Source: Hyphomicrobiales bacterium
GTDB lineage: Bacteria; Pseudomonadota; Alphaproteobacteria; Rhizobiales; S144-23
Direction of reading: 5' to 3'
Assembly: GCA_015494375.1 (NCBI GenBank)
Contig: WGBL01000244.1
Coordinates: 1-9,426, forward strand
Length of the DNA stretch: 9,426 nucleotides
This document shows positions 1 to 5,819 of this stretch, in pieces; positions within the stretch are counted from its first letter, which is position 1; each line of letters starts with the position of its first letter. A program made the translations under genes and the position numbers. The notes beneath the pieces are model-generated. The model made no database searches and had not been told where the DNA came from. It saw only the letters and a list, made by a program, of their open reading frames with translations.

Positions 1-563
1 GTGTGGGACCATTCGGCGAACGAGTCCTTGAGCCCCGCGATATGTTCGGGAAAGGCCTTGAGCAGGCGCGTGATGAGCGCAAACGAGAAGCCCAACTTGG
101 CAATGGGCGGTATGTGATAGAGATAGAGCCGCGCCGAGCGACCGTCCAGCCCCTCGATCAAGCGGGCAAACCAGGCGTAGAGCCCCTCATCGGTCACCGC
201 CTTGTAATAGTAGGGCGGCAGCACCAGCAACCCGCCGCAGCCGAGGTCGCTGGCATGGCGCGCCAGTGTGAGCGTGTCTGCAAGGGCCGGTGTGCCGACG
301 CCGACCAGGAGCCGTTCGGGCGCGAGTCCGCCCTCGATGAGGGCTTCGAGCAGCGCCATGCGCTCGCGCCGGCCGAGCGACGGCCCTTCGCCGGTGGTGC
401 CGAATGGGGCGAGCCCCGTGCAGCCCTCGGCGATGAGCCAGCGGGCATGCGCCACATAGCGCCCCTCATCGGGCGCGCCATCACTGCCAAGTGGCGTGAG
501 CAGCGGGGCGATGACCCCGCGCAAGCCGCCGTCTTCGCCGCCCTTGGGGGCGTCTTCCGCCAT
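1..563 (-). CDS. Dihydrodipicolinate synthase (DapA) family lyase/aldolase, partial
   Basis: This is the N-terminal 187 codons of a class I pyruvate-type lyase with a TIM-barrel fold; the C-terminus lies beyond the left edge (family members are about 290-310 residues). Visible motifs are GTTGE at residues 55-59 (the pyruvate-binding loop), the barrel strand LYLYHIPP with Tyr149 as the likely proton relay, and GLKDS with Lys179 as the Schiff-base lysine. True DapA enzymes have YNVPxRT after the tyrosine, with an arginine that binds the aspartate-semialdehyde carboxylate. Here that segment is YHIPPIAK, without the arginine, so the substrate is probably not aspartate semialdehyde; another 2-oxoacid or sugar-acid lyase is more likely. 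ATG at 561-563 follows GGGGAG six bases upstream. It lies 109 bp downstream of the GST gene on the same strand and could share its transcript. The family call is firm; the substrate is unknown. Confidence 0.88.
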   Translation of the reverse strand, partial: MAEDAPKGGEDGGLRGVIAPLLTPLGSDGAPDEGRYVAHARWLIAEGCTGLAPFGTTGEGPSLGRRERMALLEALIEGGLAPERLLVGVGTPALADTLTLARHASDLGCGGLLVLPPYYYKAVTDEGLYAWFARLIEGLDGRSARLYLYHIPPIAKLGFSFALITRLLKAFPEHIAGLKDSFAEWSH

Positions 564-672
564 GGCTCGCTCCCCTTCAGGTTGAGTTCGGGTTGAGACG
601 CTGATCAAGCGACTAGAGCAAAACCCCATTGCGGGCCCCATTGGCCGCTGCCGGGGCCTCAGGTGGCCGGGT

Positions 673-1302
673 TCAGGGCATCGGGATGCCGTCCTCGGCC
701 TTGGGCACATGATAGCCCTTTTGCACCGCCGGGCGGGCGGCAATCGCCTCATACCAGCGCTTGATGCTGGGATAGTCGTTCAAGTCCATGCGCTGCCATT
801 CGAAACGCGCAATCCATGGCCAGATGGCCATGTCGGCAATCGAATAATCGCCGGCCACATATTCCACCACCTCGAGCCGATCCTCGAGCACATCATAGAG
901 CCGGTTGGCCTCGTCAAGATAACGCGCCTCGGCATAGGCCGACTTGCCGGGATTGAACTTGACGAAATGATGCACCTGGCCGAGCATCGGCCCGGGCCCG
1001 CCCACCTGCCACATCAGCCACTCGACGACACGCCACTTGGCCTCGCCCTCCTGGGGCCAGAAGCGGCCCGATTTCTCGGCCAGATAGAGCAGGATGGCGC
1101 CCGATTCGAAGAGACTCATGCCGCTGTCCCGATCGACAATCGCCGGGATGCGGTTGTTGGGGCTGATCTCGAGGAAATCGGGATCGAACTGCTCGTCGTT
1201 GTTGATGTCAATCGGGTGGACTTCGTAGTCGAAACCGATTTCCTCGAGCATGATCGAGACCTTGCGGCCATTGGGCGTCGACCAGGTGTAGAGATCGATC
1301 AT
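673..1302 (-). CDS. yfcG: Glutathione S-transferase, YfcG/Nu-like class
   Basis: A cytosolic GST-fold protein of 209 residues, the normal length for E. coli YfcG, which is a glutathione-dependent disulfide reductase. The thioredoxin-like N-terminal domain has the Nu-class active-site signature STPNG (Thr9 and Asn11 in place of the usual catalytic Tyr, Ser or Cys), the cis-proline loop NNRIPAIVD (residues 49-57) and the glutathione-gripping Glu66-Ser67 in LFESGAILLYLAEK. The helical domain carries WLMWQVGGPGPMLGQ (95-109) and the N-capping motif YSIADMAIWPW (153-163), both typical of this subgroup. It has no cysteine, as expected for a Thr/Asn-based enzyme. I chose the ATG at 1300-1302 because GGAGG sits seven bases upstream and the protein begins like YfcG; the longer in-frame extension is Arg/Lys-rich and unlike the family. 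The DapA-family gene follows. Class is confident; physiological substrate unknown. Confidence 0.93.
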   Translation of the reverse strand: MIDLYTWSTPNGRKVSIMLEEIGFDYEVHPIDINNDEQFDPDFLEISPNNRIPAIVDRDSGMSLFESGAILLYLAEKSGRFWPQEGEAKWRVVEWLMWQVGGPGPMLGQVHHFVKFNPGKSAYAEARYLDEANRLYDVLEDRLEVVEYVAGDYSIADMAIWPWIARFEWQRMDLNDYPSIKRWYEAIAARPAVQKGYHVPKAEDGIPMP

Positions 1303-1740
1303 CGCAAATCCTCCCCTGCGGCTCGTCCTGCGCGACGGCTGCTCAGGCGTTTGTCTCTTGCGCGCGTGCTTGCCTTCCTTGTTCCGCGCTCCGTTGCCCA
1401 GCTTTTCCTGGTCCCAGCCTTTCCTTGCCCGGCCCATCGGCGGGCAGTACTGTTTCGTTCCATACTTCTAGCCCGGTGACGACTGCTGGCAAGGGGCAAA
1501 GTGCGAGGCGGGATTTCGGAGTGATACAAGTGTTGCGCCGGCTTGGTGCATTTCCCCAGTCGCGCGCTCTGGCAGAGCCTCATTTGCCCGCGTTCGATCA
1601 TCTCCGATGGCCTTGGGCAAGGATGGTGTGCAACGGGCCGGGCCCCAGCTTGTGGACCCGCCACTGGACGGGCGCTGTGGCCGTTTCGCCATATGCGGGC
1701 GAGGGCCGAAATAATCAACCGTTTTTGATTGCTTAAAACT
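1303..1740. other. Intergenic region upstream of the GST gene
   Basis: No coding region is convincing here: the open frames on either strand show no family resemblance and no good ribosome binding site. The left part holds the GST leader and a possible promoter. The right end (about 1706-1753) turns markedly AT-rich, with ATCAA and TTGAT half-sites around 1714-1730. That is a plausible promoter zone for the plus-strand RNA candidate just to the right, but I could not define clear -35 and -10 boxes. Confidence 0.5.
1465..1492 (-). promoter_or_regulatory. Possible sigma70-type promoter for the GST gene
   Basis: Read on the minus strand, TTGCCA (1487-1492, five of six matches to TTGACA) is followed after 16 bases by TAGAAG (1465-1470, four of six matches to TATAAT). 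Transcription would start near 1458, giving a leader of about 155 bases before the GST start. This is consensus matching only; such matches occur by chance, so confidence is low. Confidence 0.3.
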
Positions 1741-1754
1741 CAATTATGTCTTAG

Positions 1755-1957
1755 TGTAAGTGCAGTCGATGCGTGTTCCAAGAGCAGCACGATATTGTTT
1801 GCGGGATCATGGCGTCGCGCTTTGATTTCGCCGCGTACGTGCTTGTTTGATGGGGCATCGACTGAAGCAGACCTCGAAGAAGTAAGGCGTGCGAGGTTCC
1901 TTCCAAGAGCGGCGCCGAGCCCCGGGCTGAGCCTTGGTTCGGCGCCGCCATTTTTTC
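1755..1957 (+). ncRNA. Candidate structured small RNA of about 200 nt
   Basis: The plus strand folds into three successive stem-loops ending in an intrinsic terminator, with no supported gene on that strand. Stem 1 is a perfect 10-bp helix, CAGTCGATGC (1763-1772) with GCATCGACTG (1855-1864). It encloses a second tier (TCCA 1777-1780 with TGGG 1851-1854), a third (AGCACG 1786-1791 with CGTGCT 1838-1843) and an inner GCGG/CCGC pairing (1801-1804 with 1831-1834). Stem 2 is ACCTCG (1871-1876) with CGAGGT (1892-1897). Stem 3 is the terminator hairpin at 1909-1948. The region lies just downstream of an AT-rich zone. I find no signature of SRP RNA, RNase P RNA or tmRNA. The 5' end is a guess. It could also be a chance set of inverted repeats, or the leader of a lost gene. 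Confidence 0.42.
1909..1956 (+). terminator. Intrinsic terminator, plus-strand orientation
   Basis: A perfect 10-bp GC-rich stem, GCGGCGCCGA (1909-1918) with TCGGCGCCGC (1939-1948), encloses a 20-base loop. It is followed after two bases by six T residues (1951-1956). On the opposite strand no T-run follows, so the polarity is plus. No plus-strand protein gene precedes it, which is the main reason to suspect a non-coding transcript. Confidence 0.72.
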
Positions 1958-1983
1958 TGTTGCCAGCGCTTTTTGCTCGCCTC

Positions 1984-2016
1984 AGCCACAATTCTACAAT
2001 TGTTGCTTCTGTGGCT
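1984..2016. repeat. Overlapping inverted repeats downstream of the TIGR02301 gene
   Basis: AGCCACA (1984-1990) pairs with TGTGGCT (2010-2016). A competing inner hairpin pairs ACAATT (1988-1993) with AATTGT (1998-2003) around a four-base loop. Neither strand has a T-run immediately after, so this is not a standard intrinsic terminator. It could be a protein-binding site or a 3'-end structure of the TIGR02301 transcript. Confidence 0.4.
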
Positions 2017-2147
2017 CGGAAGTGCCGCCGTCATTGCCGGGCGCCGCCATTGTCTGGCTTGCCTGCCGCGATATCCCTTTGCCAGCCCATTTCCCCGCTA
2101 CACTGGCATCTGCTCCGCACGTGTCAGCTCTGCACAACATCTGTTGG

Positions 2148-2621
2148 CTATCCCCCCTCCGCGACCAGGGCTTCGCCAATCGTGATGGCTTCATCAAGAA
2201 AGCGCCGAATGGCCCTCCTGGCGGTTGGGGTACAGGTGCGGTAGGTGCGCTGATAGCTGCGATAGCCTTTGTTGAAGCTCTCGACGAGCTGGGCGCGGCG
2301 GTAGGGCGTGGTGCCTTCTGCGCTCACCAGGTCCTGCATCTGACGGCGCCACTTCTGGCCGTCACCGGCATTGCAAAGCGCACGCAGATAGTGAATGCCG
2401 CCGAGGACCTCCGAAAGCCGGAGCAACTGCTTGTCATAGGGCTTGGCGGCTCTGTCGGCGGCGAGAGCTGTTGCTGTCGGTTGCAGGGCGAGCGCCTCTG
2501 TCAGCAACAGGGCCAATGTGAGCAACGGGCAAAGCATTGGGAATGCGCTTTGGAGCCGACGGCAACCGCTGAGCGCGGGTGAGGACGTGCTCGCGCCTTC
2601 TCGCTCTATTGTCGCTGTCAT
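2148..2621 (-). CDS. TIGR02301 (DUF2385) family secreted protein
   Basis: The C-terminal 100 residues match the TIGR02301 family known mainly from Rhizobiales: YDKQLLRLSEVLGGIHYLR, then ALCNAGDGQKWRRQM, a SFNKGYRSYQRTYRTCTPTA core and a final helix. Two cysteines (in ALCN and YRTC) are conserved in the family and could form a disulfide. Ahead of this lies a signal peptide: Arg-Arg, then the core LCPLLTLALLLTEALAL and a likely signal-peptidase cut after ATALA, so the mature protein should be periplasmic. Its biochemical role is unknown. The start is uncertain. I use the ATG at 2619-2621 because it keeps the positively charged n-region, but its ribosome binding site is weak. Alternatives are ATG at 2535-2537, which lacks that charge, and ATG at 2802-2804, which overlaps the cpoB stop and would add a low-complexity 61 residues. 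It follows cpoB on the same strand. Confidence 0.8.
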   Translation of the reverse strand: MTATIEREGASTSSPALSGCRRLQSAFPMLCPLLTLALLLTEALALQPTATALAADRAAKPYDKQLLRLSEVLGGIHYLRALCNAGDGQKWRRQMQDLVSAEGTTPYRRAQLVESFNKGYRSYQRTYRTCTPTARRAIRRFLDEAITIGEALVAEGG

Positions 2622-2797
2622 TTTGATGGGCTTTTCGTACGAGGCGGCCGGCATTATGCGCGTTCTTGCTTTTGGGATTGTCGGAGCGGAGCTCCCGAAT
2701 GAGGCGGCGGAGCGGGGTTGGATTGATTGCGGGCGGCGCCTCTTCGAATTCGCAGCAAAGCAGTCATTCCCACACGCCTCATAGCCGCCGCGGCGGG

Positions 2798-3895
2798 TTA
2801 ACATCCGGTGCGGCGCTCTTCCTTGATTGCGCGTCGGATGAGATAGTCGGGGCCTTTGGTATAGCGCGCCCGCACCTCGGCCAGTGTGGCGCAGGCCGCC
2901 TCCTTCTGATTGAGCCGACTGAGTGACATGGCGAGCTTGAGGAGGCTGTCGGGCGCCTTGGAGCTCCTGGGATAGGATTTATAGGCCTTGAGGAAGGCAT
3001 CGGCGGCGCGGCGATACTGGCCCCTGACATAGCGGGATTCGCCGAGCCAGAACATGGCGTCGCCGGCGCGCGCATGGCCCGGATAGCGTCTGAGGAAGGC
3101 GGCAAAGGCCGTCTCGGCGGCGGCGTAATTCTGGTCGAGCAGATGGCCATAGGCTTCGTCATAGAGGCGTTCGGGGCCTTCCGCCTCGCGCCGTGCGATG
3201 CGGATCGGCGGTTGTGATCGCTCGTTGCGGCCGATGGCGCCCGCCGTGCTTTCGTCGTTGCCTCCTGCAATCATGCGGCCGATGGGGTCGCTTTCAAGAT
3301 TTTCAACATTGCCCGTGGCCTGATTGACCGTGACCGAGCCGAAACCAGCCGCATCGGAAGGGCTCTCGGTAGCACCCATGGGGCGATCGGTTGCCCTCGG
3401 CCGGGCGAGGTCCAAGGGGGCGGCCAAGCCGCCGCTTGCATCACCGGTGCTCGCTGATGCCGGCGCACCAGCCCCTGTGCCAGCCCCTGTCCCAACCCCT
3501 GAGCCCGTCCCGCCGCCTTGGCCCGAACGGATGCGCGCAAGCTGACCGGCGAGCGCCTGGATCTGGGTCTCGACCACAGCGAGGCGCGCCGCCAGATCGC
3601 CGCTGCTGCCCACAGCCGGCAGCTCCCCGTCCCCGGACGCTCCGCCAGCGCTGCTCAAAGAAGGCGTGCCGAGGCTGCCCTCAACTCGCCCGCGGGCCAA
3701 TGTCTCGAGGGTGCCGATGACGACTTGCAGATTGACGATTTGCTCCTCGAGCTGCTCGACGCGTTGCCGCAACTCGGCAATCTCGCCTTCGCGCGAGGCT
3801 TGTGCGAGCGCTGCCCCGGGGCTCGCAATGCCCATGATGCCCGTGAGGCCCATGATGCCCACGATGATCAGTGACGGTGCCAGCAACAATCTCAT
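2798..3895 (-). CDS. cpoB: Tol-Pal system protein CpoB (YbgF), periplasmic TPR protein
   Basis: CpoB is a periplasmic partner of TolA that, in E. coli, coordinates peptidoglycan synthesis by PBP1B with outer-membrane constriction. The 365-residue product has a signal peptide (1-31, cut after GAALA), then a heptad-rich coiled coil (about 36-68) like the trimerising N-terminus of the family. A Gly/Ala/Thr/Ser-rich linker follows, and then a C-terminal TPR domain (242-365) beginning ERLYDEAYGHLLDQNYAAAE and containing FLRRYPGH, MFWLGESRYVRGQY and a KLAMSLSRLNQKEAAC repeat. E. coli CpoB is about 260 residues; the excess is in the linker (about 70-240). ATG at 3893-3895 follows GGAGG by eleven bases. 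It lies 286 bp downstream of pal, farther than usual. Identification rests on the domain order plus position after pal. Confidence 0.95.
   Translation of the reverse strand: MRLLLAPSLIIVGIMGLTGIMGIASPGAALAQASREGEIAELRQRVEQLEEQIVNLQVVIGTLETLARGRVEGSLGTPSLSSAGGASGDGELPAVGSSGDLAARLAVVETQIQALAGQLARIRSGQGGGTGSGVGTGAGTGAGAPASASTGDASGGLAAPLDLARPRATDRPMGATESPSDAAGFGSVTVNQATGNVENLESDPIGRMIAGGNDESTAGAIGRNERSQPPIRIARREAEGPERLYDEAYGHLLDQNYAAAETAFAAFLRRYPGHARAGDAMFWLGESRYVRGQYRRAADAFLKAYKSYPRSSKAPDSLLKLAMSLSRLNQKEAACATLAEVRARYTKGPDYLIRRAIKEERRTGC
3468..3503. repeat. 12-bp tandem repeat inside cpoB
   Basis: Three near-identical 12-bp units (CCAGCCCCTGTG, CCAGCCCCTGTC, CCAACCCCTGAG) encode a short Gly-Thr-Gly-Ala repeat in the linker between the CpoB coiled coil and its TPR domain. 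Being a multiple of three, the unit can expand or contract by slippage without breaking the frame. Confidence 0.85.
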
Positions 3896-4181
3896 TGATG
3901 TGTCTGCCTCCCCGCATCAGCGGCATTTGCCGGGCGTGACATGCGCCCGGTTGCTTGCCCGCTTGCGCTCAACCGGTCGTTTCATTGTGGACCATCAAGA
4001 CAAGGCCATGCAACCTAATAGGCCAACATTTCCGCTTTCAATCCGGCACTGGCGAGACTGACCGCCATCAAAGCGATTCGCCCGCAAATGGGCGATGTGC
4101 ATGCGCCCAATGCCACATGGGGCGCCCGCCCGACACACCCGGCATCTCCGGCCGGCACAGCTGGCGAATGAGGGCATGGGC
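3896..4181. other. 286-bp spacer between pal and cpoB
   Basis: No convincing gene is present. One small hairpin, TGGGCG (4089-4094) with CGCCCA (4104-4109), lies about 75 bases after the pal stop but lacks a T-run, so I do not call it a terminator. The bases before cpoB contain its ribosome binding site. One GANTC site occurs near 4074. Confidence 0.5.
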
Positions 4182-4688
4182 TCAGCTTTGGGCGCCGCGA
4201 TTGAGGACGGTGACGGCGCGTCGGTTTTGCGACCAGCAGGAGATGTCGTTGCAGATGGCGACGGGCCGCTCCTTGCCATAGGAGATGGTCCTCATGCGGG
4301 CCGGATTGACGCCCTGGGCGGTGAGAAAGCGGCGCACTGTGGTTGCCCGGCGGGCACCGAGAGCGATGTTGTACTCGCGCGTGCCGCGCTCATCGGCATG
4401 GCCCTCGATGGTGATGGTGTACTGCGGATAGCGGTTGAGCCAAACAGCCTGTTTGCGCAGCGTTTCCTGGGCCGAGGGTGAGAGCTCGGTGCTGTCGGTG
4501 CTGAAGTAGACGGTATTGCCGACATTGACGGTGAAGTCCCGTCGCGTGCCCGGGCTCACGGGGCCACCGGCGCCACTGGCCAGCTGGCTGCCCGGCCGCG
4601 GCGTGTTCGAGCAACCCGCAATCGCCAAGGGGCCCAGCACGAGCATCACAGCAGCCAAGCCGGCCCTCAACCAGTTCTCAATCGGCAT
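4182..4688 (-). CDS. pal: Peptidoglycan-associated lipoprotein Pal
   Basis: Pal is the outer-membrane lipoprotein that binds peptidoglycan non-covalently and is released and recaptured by TolB and TolA during cell constriction. The 168-residue product has a lipobox LAIAGC with lipidation at Cys26; Ser27 at +2 fits outer-membrane sorting. A short flexible linker leads to an OmpA-like domain (about 52-165): VYFSTDSTELS (60-70), TITIEGHADERG with the diaminopimelate-binding Asp99, and NIALGARRATTV with the paired Arg114. The C-terminal cysteine pair, Cys146 and Cys151, is common in alphaproteobacterial Pal. ATG at 4686-4688 follows GAGGA by nine bases. Unusually, the gene lies 1.4 kb from tolB with another gene and a terminator between, so it must rely mainly on its own promoter, perhaps in the AT-rich GANTC-bearing stretch upstream. 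Confidence 0.98.
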   Translation of the reverse strand: MPIENWLRAGLAAVMLVLGPLAIAGCSNTPRPGSQLASGAGGPVSPGTRRDFTVNVGNTVYFSTDSTELSPSAQETLRKQAVWLNRYPQYTITIEGHADERGTREYNIALGARRATTVRRFLTAQGVNPARMRTISYGKERPVAICNDISCWSQNRRAVTVLNRGAQS

Positions 4689-4703
4689 TGTTGTCTGTCC
4701 TCG

Positions 4704-4784
4704 GATTCTTGCGAGCGTATCACTGAAGATCTCAGCACTCTGATAATGATTCGTCCTTTAAGAGCTAAGAAGAGTCTAAGAGTC
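4704..4784 (-). promoter_or_regulatory. AT-rich pal upstream region with four GANTC sites
   Basis: Four GANTC sequences occur at 4704-4708, 4748-4752, 4772-4776 and 4780-4784, starting 16 bases before the pal start codon. GANTC is the target of the CcrM methyltransferase, and in alphaproteobacteria methylated sites recruit GcrA to cell-cycle promoters. The last two sites belong to a small tandem repeat (GACTCTTA read on the minus strand). A weak promoter-like pair, TTAGCT and TATCAG spaced by 17, lies at about 4740-4768 on the minus strand. The sites are certain; the regulatory role is inferred. Confidence 0.5.
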
Positions 4785-4860
4785 GCCCTCGCGCGCCTGA
4801 CCAGGTCATGACGAAAGTGGCCCATTGCCTCCAACGCAGATGCCGCCCCCAGTCACTTTG

Positions 4861-4956
4861 AGCCCCATGCGCTTTCAGCCCCACATGCCTTCAACCCCTC
4901 ATGCCTTCAGCCCCACATGCCTGCAACCACACTTGCTTTCAGGCCCATTCGCCTCT
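4861..4956. repeat. 16-bp degenerate tandem repeat, six units
   Basis: Six consecutive 16-base units begin at 4861, 4877, 4893, 4909, 4925 and 4941. Units 2 and 4 are AGCCCCACATGCCTTC and AGCCCCACATGCCTGC; the others are degenerate. Because 16 is not a multiple of three, the repeat shifts frame in each unit, which argues against a coding origin. Confidence 0.8.
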
Positions 4957-4971
4957 ACATGCAATTGCGCG

Positions 4972-5043
4972 CTTGTGGTTGGGCTGCCTCTTGTGGTTCG
5001 GCTGTCTCTTGTGGTTCGGCTGCCTCCTGTGGTTCGGTGGCAC
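4972..5043. repeat. 18-bp tandem repeat, four units
   Basis: Four 18-base units start at 4972, 4990, 5008 and 5026. The first three differ at only one or two positions from CTTGTGGTTCGGCTGCCT; the fourth is diverged at its end. On the minus strand they would read Glu-Pro-Gln-Glu-Ala-Ala in one frame, but no credible start precedes that frame. Confidence 0.88.
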
Positions 5044-5198
5044 CACAGCGCCAAATGCCTATAGCAGCACTTGCGCAAAATTGTGGCCGCCGCAAATCCG
5101 CTGATGGAACTCGGTCAAGCACAATCCCTTCCGCCAACCGCCCTCAATCACCCTGAAGCGATGGCCGCCAAGCCGACGCCCAGCGCTCTCGATAAGGG

Positions 5199-5304
5199 CT
5201 CAACCGACCATAGAGGCCTCGCCACTTCGGAAGTCTCAACCATCCAATAAGCCTCGACCACCTCGCAAACCTCAACTGCGCCATAGGCCCGACTGCCCGC
5301 CATA
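5199..5304. repeat. Degenerate ~18-bp repeat series
   Basis: The motif CTCAACC, or a one- to two-base variant (CTCGCC, CTCGACC, CTCAACT, CCCGACT), recurs at 5199, 5218, 5235, 5253, 5271 and 5288, spacings of 17-19 bases. Sequence between motifs is only weakly conserved, so this is an old or loosely constrained repeat. Confidence 0.5.
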
Positions 5305-5467
5305 TCTGGCCCCTGAAAGGCTCGGCCGGGTAGAGCCGGGCAAAGAAAACATCAAGCTGCAAGCAAAAGGCCGTAATGCCAACGCCGCCAAGAAGCCTAT
5401 GCCAACGCTACCGAAAGGTCGCATGACGGCCCTAGCAACTAGCAAAGAGCCGCATGAGGGCGCTAGT

Positions 5468-5511
5468 AAAAAAAGCCGTATGCCGAACTTCCGTCCGGCA
5501 ATACGGCTTTT
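5468..5511 (-). terminator. Strong intrinsic terminator of the small lipoprotein gene
   Basis: AAAAGCCGTATGCCG (5471-5485) pairs with CGGCAATACGGCTTTT (5496-5511), a 15-bp stem with one bulged A and a ten-base loop. Read on the minus strand the stem ends in seven consecutive T residues (5468-5474). It lies about 95 bases after the lipoprotein stop. The other strand has TTTT after the stem, so it may also act weakly in reverse. Confidence 0.9.
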
Positions 5512-5563
5512 CTAAATCCCTAAACCTGCGCGCCACCACACCCCAGCGCAACGCATTTTCATA

Positions 5564-5577
5564 CGCGCTTATGCGCG
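5564..5577. repeat. Small hairpin in the lipoprotein 3' untranslated region
   Basis: CGCGC (5564-5568) and GCGCG (5573-5577) form a five-pair stem around a four-base loop, between the lipoprotein stop and its terminator. With the terminator it gives the transcript a two-hairpin 3' end, which can stabilise an abundant mRNA or be the body of a 3'-derived small RNA. Confidence 0.4.
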
Positions 5578-5603
5578 ACTTGTGGAGCGCAAGCGGTGCG
5601 AAG

Positions 5604-5747
5604 TTACTTCGCCACCTGCTCAGCAACCGGAACGTCGGTAGCACCAAGCTTCATGGGCTCGGCGGGAACATTCTTACCACAAGCGCCGAGTGCAGCAGCC
5701 GTGGCTACCAATGCGGCCGCGATGAGCGCGCCCTTCATACCCTGCAT
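5604..5747 (-). CDS. Small lipoprotein of unknown function, 47 residues
   Basis: A complete 48-codon gene: Met-Gln-Gly-Met-Lys, a hydrophobic core (ALIAAALVATAAAL), the lipobox ALGAC with the lipidated Cys23, then only 24 mature residues starting CGKNVPAEPMKLGATD. Gly at +2 permits outer-membrane sorting. ATG at 5745-5747 has AGGAG eight bases upstream; a second in-frame ATG at 5736-5738 is less well placed. The stop is TAA, and codons such as GGT, GCT and GTT are more frequent than in the neighbouring genes, which with the strong ribosome binding site and terminator suggests high expression. It sits alone between tolB and pal. Size and lipobox recall entericidins and LptM-like lipoproteins, but the mature part lacks their motifs, so I assign no function. 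A role in the envelope near Tol-Pal is only suggested by position. Confidence 0.87.
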   Translation of the reverse strand: MQGMKGALIAAALVATAAALGACGKNVPAEPMKLGATDVPVAEQVAK

Positions 5748-5790
5748 GGTCTTCTCTCCTCTTGCATATCTTAGGCATCAGCCATTGGTT

Positions 5791-5819
5791 TGCTTACCGG
5801 TCGTGCCTTATGAGATCAA
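5791..5819 (-). promoter_or_regulatory. Possible promoter of the small lipoprotein gene
   Basis: On the minus strand TTGATC (5814-5819) is followed after 17 bases by TAAGCA (5791-5796). The -35 match is fair and the -10 match poor. Transcription would start about 35-40 bases before the lipoprotein start codon, a reasonable leader length. A dedicated promoter is expected given the gene's own terminator. Confidence 0.32.

Larger units (their letters stand above)
4785..5467. other. Non-coding tract of degenerate short tandem repeats between the lipoprotein gene and pal
   Basis: This 680-bp stretch has no open frame with a ribosome binding site or family resemblance. Much of it consists of imperfect tandem repeats of several unit lengths, listed separately. 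Toward its right end (5376-5485) there is a looser series of units starting ATGCC or ATGNNGG, with CGCTA and AAAGCCGT-like tails, spaced 23, 24, 31 and 26 bases apart. It could be slippage-derived filler or remains of a decayed repeat-protein gene. Confidence 0.55.

Noticed and set aside
3..596. Plus-strand 197-codon frame at the left edge
   Set aside because: The minus strand encodes a clear DapA-family protein over the same bases.
634..658. GGCCCC/GGGGCC hairpin between the GST and DapA-family genes
   Set aside because: Only six base pairs and the nearest T-run (four Ts) is about ten bases away, too weak to call a terminator.
1755..1957. Identification of the RNA candidate as 6S RNA
   Set aside because: 6S RNA forms one long rod with a central bubble; here three successive stem-loops are seen, so I could not support that name without a covariance-model search.
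4861..5043. CRISPR array
   Set aside because: Units of 16-18 bp are directly adjacent with no unique spacers, so these are plain tandem repeats.
4955..5137. Minus-strand 60-codon frame with a Glu-Pro-Gln-Glu-Ala-Ala repeat
   Set aside because: It starts at a TTG without a ribosome binding site and its repeats come from the 18-bp DNA repeat; no family resemblance.
5144..5362. Minus-strand 72-codon Trp/Arg-rich frame
   Set aside because: No good start or family match; the composition follows the degenerate 18-bp repeat series.
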